A DNA stretch of 64,000 bases from Azospirillum canadense (GTDB lineage Bacteria; Pseudomonadota; Alphaproteobacteria; Azospirillales; Azospirillaceae): NCBI RefSeq assembly GCF_025961225.1, contig NZ_JAOQNG010000001.1, positions 2,282,501-2,346,500 of the forward strand, read 5' to 3'. Below the pieces are notes generated by a model, which saw nothing but the letters and a program-made list of their open reading frames with translations, was not told the origin of the DNA and did no database searches. This document shows, one piece after another, positions 52,078 to 59,024 of the stretch (its first letter is position 1; each line of letters opens with the position of its first letter). The translations under genes and the position numbers were made by a program.

Positions 52078-53065
52078 TGTGCACACCCTCCCCGCGCGCG
52101 TGCGCACCGCCGGTCAGCTGCAGGAAGATGTCCTCCAGGTCCGATTCCTCGGTGCTGAGATCGATGACGCCGAGCCCCGTGGCGGCCAGCGCGGCCAGCA
52201 CGCCGTCCACCCGCTGCCGGCTCGGCTGGTAGCGGACGACGATGTGGCGCGGGTCCGCCAGTTCGGCGGTGAAGCCCGACAGCGCGGCCGGCACGGCGTC
52301 CAGATCGCGGTCCACGGTGATGGTCAGCGCCTTGGCGTCGACGCGGCGCAGCAGCTTGGCCGTCGGCTCGCAGGCGACGACCGCGCCGTGGTTGATGATC
52401 GCGATGGTGTCGCACAGCTCCTCCGCCTCCTGGAGGTAGTGCGTGGTCAGCAGGACCGTGGTGCCCTCGCGGTTCATCTTGCGCACGTGTTCCCACAGCT
52501 GGATGCGCAGCTCCACGTCCACGCCGGCGGTGGGCTCGTCCAGCACCAGCACGGGCGGGCTGTGCACCATGGCCTTGGCGACCATCAGCCGGCGCTTCAT
52601 GCCGCCGGACAGCGACCGCGCGTAGGCGTCGGCCTTGTCCTTCAGACCCACGGCGTCCAGCAGCTCCTCCGTCCGGCGCTCCGCCTTCGGCACGCCGTAC
52701 AGGCCGGCCTGCAGCTCCAGCATCTCGCGCGGGGTGAAGAAGGGGTCCATGTTCAGTTCCTGGGGAACCACGCCGATCGAAGCACGAGCTTGCCTGGGAT
52801 GGGCGTCGATGTCCGTCCCCCAGATGGAGACGTCGCCCTCCGTCTTGTTGACGAGTCCGGCCAAAATATTGATGAGCGTGGACTTCCCGGCGCCGTTCGG
52901 CCCCAGCAGGCCGAACAGGGATCCGCGCGGAATCGCCAGGTCGATGCCCTTCAGCGCGTGCTTCGGGCCGGCTTTTCCGGCGGGACGATAGATTTTGGTG
53001 AGGCCGCGGACCTCGACGGCGTGGGCCGGCAGGTTGACGGGATTGAGGGGGGCGTGCGCAACCAT
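52067..53065 (-). CDS. ABC transporter ATP-binding protein (ABC-2 / YadG-like)
   Basis: A 332-residue ATPase subunit. Walker A GPNGAGKST, signature SLSGGMKRRL, Walker B VLVLDEPTAGVD and switch His in TTHYLQEAEE are intact, with a C-terminal DUF4162-like region. Such ATPases pair with ABC-2 permeases, but none is adjacent; the next gene is a lipoprotein hydrolase. ATG 53065 was chosen as the family-like start; no strong ribosome site. The gap to the divergent zinc-ribbon gene is 193 bp. Confidence 0.9.
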   Translation of the reverse strand: MVAHAPLNPVNLPAHAVEVRGLTKIYRPAGKAGPKHALKGIDLAIPRGSLFGLLGPNGAGKSTLINILAGLVNKTEGDVSIWGTDIDAHPRQARASIGVVPQELNMDPFFTPREMLELQAGLYGVPKAERRTEELLDAVGLKDKADAYARSLSGGMKRRLMVAKAMVHSPPVLVLDEPTAGVDVELRIQLWEHVRKMNREGTTVLLTTHYLQEAEELCDTIAIINHGAVVACEPTAKLLRRVDAKALTITVDRDLDAVPAALSGFTAELADPRHIVVRYQPSRQRVDGVLAALAATGLGVIDLSTEESDLEDIFLQLTGGAHARGEGVHNAA

Positions 53066-53258
53066 GTGGGTCGAAACGTGGCCTTTCCGGTCTAGCCCAG
53101 AGTCCCCGAAGCTTCCCAGCTTTGGGGACCCGAGTCCAATCACTTGATCCGTGCGGCGCGTTCGGTATGATCCGGCCCGCCCGCGCGCGTGCCTCATTCG
53201 GTGGGCATCTTAACGATGGCGTTATCGCGCGAGTGTGTCAAAGTGGAGGATGTCTGCC

Positions 53259-53441
53259 ATGCAGCCGATCGAAACGATTGAAGTGGAAACCCTGACCGTC
53301 GGGTGCGACGGCGGCGGCGGTGCGCTGGGCCATCCGCTGGTCTACCTGACGCTGAGCGCCGAGGGCCGCGCCGAGTGCCCCTACTGCTCGCGCCGGTACA
53401 TCCTGAAGGAAGGCGCCAAGACGGGCACGCACGGCCACTGA
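53259..53441 (+). CDS. Zinc-finger CHCC domain protein (NDUFS6-like)
   Basis: A 60-residue protein with the zf-CHCC pattern: Cys in VGCDGGGG, His in LGHPLVYL, and CPYC (AECPYCSRRYIL). In mitochondria the homologue NDUFS6 is a complex I accessory subunit; alphaproteobacteria have this short form. ATG 53259 has GGAGG at 8-9 bases. Confidence 0.9.
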   Translation: MQPIETIEVETLTVGCDGGGGALGHPLVYLTLSAEGRAECPYCSRRYILKEGAKTGTHGH

Positions 53442-53715
53442 GGCCGGGCACCCTCACCAGCACGAACCAGGGCCGGAGCGATCCGGTCCTTTCTTTTTGC
53501 CCGCTCGTTCCCGCTGCGGAACGATGCCGCACCGGCCACGATGGCCCTTTCATTGCAATTGTGAAAAATATAAAACGATCTGCCTTGACGTGCGCCGCGA
53601 TCCGCTTTCTACTTTTTCGCAGCGCAAAAAGAGGCACGAGTCGAAATCCTTCGTTCGAGTTCGAATAATGCTGTTCCCCGAAGGTGCCGCTCTTGCGTCA
53701 GATGAGGCCCGATCC

Positions 53716-55806
53716 ATGAGCCAAGAGACGGAAGAGCAGTACAGAAGTATTTTCGAGAACGCGGTCGAGGGCATTTATCAGACCACGGTGGACGGCCGTT
53801 ACCTGCGGGTGAACCCCGCGCTGGCGCGGATATACGGCTACGGCTCGCCGAAGGACTTGACCGACAACCTGACGGACATTGCCGGGCAACTCTACGTCGA
53901 TCCCGGCAAGCGGGAGGCTTTCGCCCGCCTGATGGCGGAGCGCGACGTGGTGACCAACTTCGAGGCGCGCGTCTTCCGCCGCGACGGCTCGATCATCTGG
54001 ATCGCCGAGAACGCGCGCTGCGTGCGCGACGCCGCCAACCGCATCCGCTACTACGAAGGCACCGTCCAGGACATCACCGAGCGAAAGCAGCACGAGGAGA
54101 AGATCCGCCTGCTCGCCACGGTGTTCGAAAGCGTGGCGGACGGCATCCTGATCGTCGATCCGGACATGTCGGTGCAGGCGGTCAACCCGGCCTACGAGAT
54201 GATGACCAGCTTCCAGCCAGAGGAACTGCTGGGCCGTCCGCTGGTCCTGTTCGCGCCGGGCTCGCACGAGCGCAGCTTCATCGAGGACATCTGGCGCGCC
54301 GCGCGCCGCGACGGGCGCTGGCAGGGCGAGGTGACCAGCTTCCGCCATTCCGGCGACGCTTTCGCGGCGTCCCTGTCCGTCACCGCGGTGCGCGCGCCGG
54401 GCGGCGCGCTGGAGCATTACGTGCTGACGCTGGCCGACATCAGCCAGCGCAAGTACCAGGAACACCAGATCCGCTACCAAGCCAGCTTCGACCGGCTGAC
54501 CGACCTGCCCAACCGCTGGCTGGTCTGCGAACGGCTGGAGGAGGCGATCACCCGCGCCCAGCGTATGCGCACCAAGGTGGCGGTGGCCTTCCTGGACCTG
54601 AACCGCTTCAAGCAGGTGAACGACACGCTGGGCCATCACGCCGGCGACGACCTTCTGAAGCTGGTGGCGAAGCGCCTGCGCAACTGCACGCGGGTGTCGG
54701 ACACGGTGGGCCGGCTGGGCGGCGACGAGTTCCTGATCGTGGCCCCGGACGCCGCCGACCGCGCGTCGGGCGCCCGTCTGGTGGAGAAGATCCTCTATTC
54801 GATGGGCGAGCCCTTCGCCGTCCACAACCAGGAGCTTTTCTGCGGCGCCTCCATCGGCGTGGCCTTCTACCCCGACGACGGCGAGACGGCCGACCAGCTG
54901 CTGCGCAACGCCGACCTCGCCATGTACCATGCGAAGCGCAACCCGGAGTGCAAGTTCGTCTTCTACGAAGACGGCATGCGCGAGCGGACCGGCTTCACCC
55001 TGGGCCTGGAGAGCGACCTCCGCCGCGCCGCCGCGACGGGCGACGAGTTCGAACTGCATTTCCAGCCCAAAGTGGAGATGGAGCATGGCAGCCGCAGGGT
55101 GATCGGCGCCGAAGCCCTGATCCGCTGGCGCCACCCCAACCGCGGCCTGGTCAGCCCGGCCGAGTTCATCCCCTTGGCCGAGGAAACCGGCCTGATCTGG
55201 GAAATCGGCGCCTGGACCCTGAAGGACGCCTGCCGCCGCCTGTCCGGCTGGATCGGCGCCGGCCTGGACATCGCCTCGGTCTCCGTCAACCTGTCGCCCC
55301 GCCAATTCCAGGACGCCCGCCTCGTCTCCTTCGTCCGCGACGTGGTCGAGTCCACCGGCGTTCCGCCCGAACGGCTGGAACTGGAACTGACCGAAGGCGC
55401 CATGATCGGCGACATCGAAAAGGCGGTGACCATCCTGCACGGCCTGAAGGACATCGGCGTCCGCCTGTCCATCGACGACTTCGGCACCGGCTATTCCTCG
55501 CTGGCCTACCTGAAGCGCTTCCCCATCAACACCCTGAAGATCGACCGCAGCTTCGTCCGCGACATCGTCCAATCGGCAACCGACCCGGCCATCGTCGGCA
55601 CCATCGTAAACCTCGCCGACAGCCTGGGCTTCGACACCATCGCCGAGGGCGTGGAGACGGAGGAACAGGCGGAGATGCTGCGCCGGCAGCGCTGCACAAG
55701 GATCCAGGGGTTCTTGATCAGCCGGCCGTTGGACGTGGACGCGTTTGAGCGGTTCGTGGCGGAGAGCAATGGGAGTCAAGCGCCGATAGCCCCAGCGAGT
55801 TATTGA
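53716..55806 (+). CDS. PAS-PAS-GGDEF-EAL protein (cyclic-di-GMP turnover)
   Basis: A 696-residue cytoplasmic protein. Two PAS domains (about 8-125: YRSIFENAVEGIYQTTVDGR; about 132-250: ATVFESVADGILIVDPDMSV), GGDEF domain (about 258-425, site RLGGDEFLIV) and EAL domain (about 440-690: GAEALIRW, VNLSPRQF, ELELTEGA, DDFGTGYSSL, LKIDRSF, AEGVET, QGF). Both catalytic sites look intact, so direction of activity cannot be read. ATG 53716 follows GAGG; an earlier ATG (53668) has a poor site. The 274-bp gap before it holds nothing else I can support. Confidence 0.93.
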   Translation: MSQETEEQYRSIFENAVEGIYQTTVDGRYLRVNPALARIYGYGSPKDLTDNLTDIAGQLYVDPGKREAFARLMAERDVVTNFEARVFRRDGSIIWIAENARCVRDAANRIRYYEGTVQDITERKQHEEKIRLLATVFESVADGILIVDPDMSVQAVNPAYEMMTSFQPEELLGRPLVLFAPGSHERSFIEDIWRAARRDGRWQGEVTSFRHSGDAFAASLSVTAVRAPGGALEHYVLTLADISQRKYQEHQIRYQASFDRLTDLPNRWLVCERLEEAITRAQRMRTKVAVAFLDLNRFKQVNDTLGHHAGDDLLKLVAKRLRNCTRVSDTVGRLGGDEFLIVAPDAADRASGARLVEKILYSMGEPFAVHNQELFCGASIGVAFYPDDGETADQLLRNADLAMYHAKRNPECKFVFYEDGMRERTGFTLGLESDLRRAAATGDEFELHFQPKVEMEHGSRRVIGAEALIRWRHPNRGLVSPAEFIPLAEETGLIWEIGAWTLKDACRRLSGWIGAGLDIASVSVNLSPRQFQDARLVSFVRDVVESTGVPPERLELELTEGAMIGDIEKAVTILHGLKDIGVRLSIDDFGTGYSSLAYLKRFPINTLKIDRSFVRDIVQSATDPAIVGTIVNLADSLGFDTIAEGVETEEQAEMLRRQRCTRIQGFLISRPLDVDAFERFVAESNGSQAPIAPASY

Positions 55807-55895
55807 GTTATAAATAACCGCAAGAGAGCCTAAAATAATTTAGTCTGGGTCGAGCTTTATATTGATAAAATTCGGTGCAATCGGCGAGGATTATC

Positions 55896-57581
55896 ATGTC
55901 CACGGAGCTTATTAAGAGCGAGTTGCTGAGCTTCTTAGGAAGAAAAGACGCGGAAGTTCTATGCATTAGCGGAAAATGGGGTGTTGGGAAAACCCATGTA
56001 TGGAGAAAACAACTTGAAGAGGCGCAGAGATCAGAAAATATTGCTCTTGAGCGCTATTCATATGTCAGTCTTTTCGGTATTGGCTCTCTTGATGATCTAA
56101 AATACGCGATATTTGAAAATGTTGTCCCAACAGCTACAGGGGATTTCAATGCTGACATCAACACCTTGAACGGATTTATAGAAAACAGTTCAGGGTCGTG
56201 GAGAAAACTCGCGAGATATGGCCAGTCCATTCCATTGATTAAGAACTTTACGGGCGGGGACACTCCTGCCGCGCTCTCGTTTTTAACTATACGTAAACAG
56301 ATAATTTGCATTGACGATATTGAGCGTCGCGGCAGCAAGTTGGATATTGCGGATGTTCTTGGTCTAGTATCTTTTCTCAAAGAGCAACGCAGTTGCAAGG
56401 TGGCTCTTATTTTGAACAATGAACAGCTAGATGATAAATCCAGAGATAATTTCCATGAACACCTCGATAAGGTCGTAGATCTTTTAATATCTTATGAACC
56501 GACACCACAAGAATCGACGTCCATTGCCCTGGAAAATTCGGGTAATATTGCGCATAGCATCTCCGAGCTATGCGTCACTCTCGGAATTTCCAATATCAGG
56601 GTAATAAAGAAGATTGATCGTCTAGCGCACAAAGTTTATCCCACTGTAAGTGGTTTTAATGATGGGGTACTTAGAAAAATACTAATGTCACTAGTCCTTT
56701 TTGGGTGGGCTTTCTATCAACGCGAAACAGCTCCCAGTCTCGATTTTATAGTCAGCAACGAAAGAAGGAGCCTTTTTGGTCGATCGAAGAACGACAATCT
56801 GCCCACAAAGGAGGCGGCGTGGAACGCTTTGCTTGAATCATATGGATTTTGGCGGGCAGATGAATTTGATCTAGTCCTTGCCGAAGGGGTAAGAAATGGA
56901 TACTTCGATCTTACCAAAATACTCGAGCATGGGAGAGCACTGCACGAAAAAATGGAAGCGCTTAGTGCAGGTGGATCGTTCGAAGAAGCCTGGAGACGCT
57001 ATCACGAATCTTTCGATAATGACCATGAAGAAGTTCTCGATGAAATTTATTCTTCATTCAAAAAGAATGCAAAATACATATCACCTATAAATGTTAATTC
57101 AACGGTTGAAATATTCCGAGATCTACATCGGAACGAGCAAGCATCTGAAATCGTAGCATGCTACTTTGAAGCTTTGAACGATGAAAAAGCTTCTTTGAAT
57201 TTGAATAGTTATCCTTTTCATAATGAAATAACTGACGCTGAATTGAAGAATGAATTCAAAAAGAGATTTTTTGGAGCAAATAAAGAAGCCAATATACCTG
57301 AAATTATGCTCAAACTTAAGAGTGGCTGGAACGATAGCGACCTAGCTTTACTAGCTGAAATGGCAGTTGACGAGTACTATAAAATCTTTAAGCAACATCG
57401 GGGCAAAGAGCTTAGAACAATTATCAGCGGATGTCTGCAATTTGATATAATGGAACCAACCTCCAAGAACATAAAAGAGATATCGGCGCGCGCAAAGGAT
57501 GCTCTGAGGAGAATTGCTGGAGAATCACGAATCAATGCTCATCGAGTCAAGAAATTTGGTATATCGATTGAGGAAAAATGA
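55896..57581 (+). CDS. KAP-like P-loop NTPase, low-GC, probably horizontally acquired (defence candidate)
   Basis: A 561-residue soluble protein. Walker A is GKWGVGKT (residues 26-33), Walker B IICIDDIERRG (136-146), a sensor-like ALILNNEQL (170-178) and NIRVIKKIDRLA (233-244), where KAP ATPases have a conserved NxRxxKR-like stretch. The rest is helical and charged with no recognised effector. G+C is far below the neighbours: the lines at 56161 and 57061 are 43% and 28%, against 70% for the line at 59101. GAGGA lies 6 bases before ATG 55896. KAP-type and related NTPases occur in phage-defence islands; that role here is inferred from composition and context. The family is not certain. Confidence 0.72.
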   Translation: MSTELIKSELLSFLGRKDAEVLCISGKWGVGKTHVWRKQLEEAQRSENIALERYSYVSLFGIGSLDDLKYAIFENVVPTATGDFNADINTLNGFIENSSGSWRKLARYGQSIPLIKNFTGGDTPAALSFLTIRKQIICIDDIERRGSKLDIADVLGLVSFLKEQRSCKVALILNNEQLDDKSRDNFHEHLDKVVDLLISYEPTPQESTSIALENSGNIAHSISELCVTLGISNIRVIKKIDRLAHKVYPTVSGFNDGVLRKILMSLVLFGWAFYQRETAPSLDFIVSNERRSLFGRSKNDNLPTKEAAWNALLESYGFWRADEFDLVLAEGVRNGYFDLTKILEHGRALHEKMEALSAGGSFEEAWRRYHESFDNDHEEVLDEIYSSFKKNAKYISPINVNSTVEIFRDLHRNEQASEIVACYFEALNDEKASLNLNSYPFHNEITDAELKNEFKKRFFGANKEANIPEIMLKLKSGWNDSDLALLAEMAVDEYYKIFKQHRGKELRTIISGCLQFDIMEPTSKNIKEISARAKDALRRIAGESRINAHRVKKFGISIEEK

Positions 57582-57728
57582 AAATTTTTATAATCTGCTC
57601 AAGCTTCTAATCTGAAGGTAATAATTTTGGACATATTGGATTTTGCAAAGCCGGTATGGGCGGATTTTGTGCACTGAGCGCGCATATTGAACGATAACTC
57701 GTGTTTTTCTGTGACGTCTCTTGGGTTT

Positions 57729-57762
57729 CGCTTACGCTCTACCTAACTACGCTCCCACCTGT
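57729..57762. repeat. TTTCGCTTACGCTC-type intergenic motif
   Basis: GGGTTTCGCTTACGCTCTAC followed by CTAACTACGCT resembles a short GGGTTTCGCT-type repeat seen between bacterial genes. It lies between the NTPase gene and the left arm of the split hairpin. Confidence 0.3.
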
Positions 57763-57820
57763 CTATCACGATATCGCCATAGAGACACGGAGACACGGAG
57801 ACACAGATGCACGTAAAGCG

Positions 57821-58219
57821 TCACTCCACCCCGCGCCGCTCTCCATTCGACGTCGTAGCCAGCAGCGGCAGCTCCACCGACACCCGATCATACACCGTCC
57901 GCGGAACCAGCGTCCGGCCTTGCCGGTGCAACTCCACCAACCCGAACCGGGCCAGCGTCTTCAAGGTCCGCGACAGGTTCGGCCCCTTGCGCCCGCTCAG
58001 CGTTTCCAGTTCCGCGACCGAAGACGGCTTCTCCGCCGCGATCAGTTCCAACAGAAGCTGGTTCTTCGTGGACAGCACCTGCGCAAAGCTCTCAATCGAG
58101 GAAAACCAGATCTTCGGTTCGTCGGGCGAGGGTTTGCGCTCGCCGCGGGCGATGGACATCAGCCGGGCCTTCTGCTGCTCATAACTGGCGATTCCCACCT
58201 TGACCACCCGCTCGGTCAT
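57821..58219 (-). CDS. MarR-like winged-helix antitoxin/regulator (HVO_A0114-type)
   Basis: A 132-residue DNA-binding protein: helical start (VVKVGIASYEQQKARLMSIA), then a winged HTH (LLLELIAAEKPSSVAELETL, then GRKGPNLSRTLKTLARFGLV) and basic strand RQGRTLVPR. This family is often found with DUF6516/TumE toxins. ATG 58219 overlaps the toxin stop (ATGA). GGGAAGGGAG lies upstream. Together they form a toxin-first type II TA-like pair. Confidence 0.78.
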   Translation of the reverse strand: MTERVVKVGIASYEQQKARLMSIARGERKPSPDEPKIWFSSIESFAQVLSTKNQLLLELIAAEKPSSVAELETLSGRKGPNLSRTLKTLARFGLVELHRQGRTLVPRTVYDRVSVELPLLATTSNGERRGVE

Positions 58220-58587
58220 GACCGCGCTCCCTTCCCCGTCAACACGGCGTCCACCTTGGCGAAGAAATCGGACAGCAAATCCTCCGCCGATCTGTACTCG
58301 TAGTAGCTGATCCGATCACCCAGGTGCTGATGGTCGTATTCGACGCGACGCACTCTCCCAGGCCCGCTCCGCTCCCCGGTCAGCTTCGGGGCGTGGGCGT
58401 TGTCGATTGCGTAGACCCGCGGCCCTTCCAGGGTGTGCAGGGTCAGCGAGTATTTCACTCCATGCGGCACCGACGGCGACGGCGTCACCCTGCGCGCCTC
58501 AATCTTGAACCAGTAGCCACCGCCAACCTCACCGCACTGCCCGTCCATGTCGAGAAGCGCCTGCACTCCCCACTCGTCGCTGGTCAT
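58216..58587 (-). CDS. TumE-type toxin (DUF6516 family)
   Basis: A 123-residue protein with DUF6516 features: GGGYWFKIEARRV, GVKYSLTLHTLEGPRVYAID, then RRVEYDHQHLGDRISYYEYR and SAEDLLSDFFAKVD. TumE proteins are toxins of a proposed RNase-type TA system. ATG 58587 follows GGGAG; an earlier in-frame start at 58617 is possible. It overlaps the regulator gene by 4 bp. Confidence 0.78.
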   Translation of the reverse strand: MTSDEWGVQALLDMDGQCGEVGGGYWFKIEARRVTPSPSVPHGVKYSLTLHTLEGPRVYAIDNAHAPKLTGERSGPGRVRRVEYDHQHLGDRISYYEYRSAEDLLSDFFAKVDAVLTGKGARS

Positions 58588-58909
58588 GCCCGCTCCCGCC
58601 GTCACAACACTTATCACCGGATGATAGGTTTTTCAATGAGCGGCCGGTCGGCCTCATCAAAAGGCATGCACATCCTGACGACGATCCCGGTGAAGCGCAG
58701 GCGCGCCTATTGCCGCATGCAAATGTAGAGAATCACGCAAGCCATACCCGGCGCCTCACCACCCCGCCCGGCGCCTTTCCGCATCGATCCTCTGTGTCTC
58801 CGTGTCTCTATGGTTCACCACCGCCCCGGTTGCGCCCAGCCCCCAAATCCGCTAGGATCAAAGTCACAAAGGGGCGAGATCCGCCCAATGCGACATCACC
58901 GCGTTTCGT

Positions 58910-58939
58910 GTTTCATAGCGTTTCACGACGTTTCATTCC
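58910..58939. promoter_or_regulatory. Three 10-bp phased GTTTCA repeats upstream of polA
   Basis: GTTTCATAGC, GTTTCACGAC and GTTTCATTCC follow each other with an exact 10-bp period, 86-115 bp before the polA ATG, with a further GTTTC at 58903. The spacing equals one helical turn. Function unknown. Confidence 0.4.
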
Positions 58940-59024
58940 GCCCATCGGCCCGCCCGTCCGCACCCCCCTCGACTCTCGGCCCGCCTTCGGCCATGGTAGC
59001 GCCCCAAAGGGAAGAGACCGCGCC

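Larger units (their letters stand above)
57777..58813. repeat. Split hairpin repeat enclosing the TA pair, copy 4
   Basis: Left arm 57777-57806 (CCATAGAGACACGGAGACAC plus one more GGAGACAC unit and AG) and right arm 58790-58813, its reverse complement over 20 bases from CCATAG, with one unit fewer. The arms are of the same style as the compact hairpins at 7725, 27256 and 38469, but here they stand 983 bp apart and enclose the two-gene module. Confidence 0.8.
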
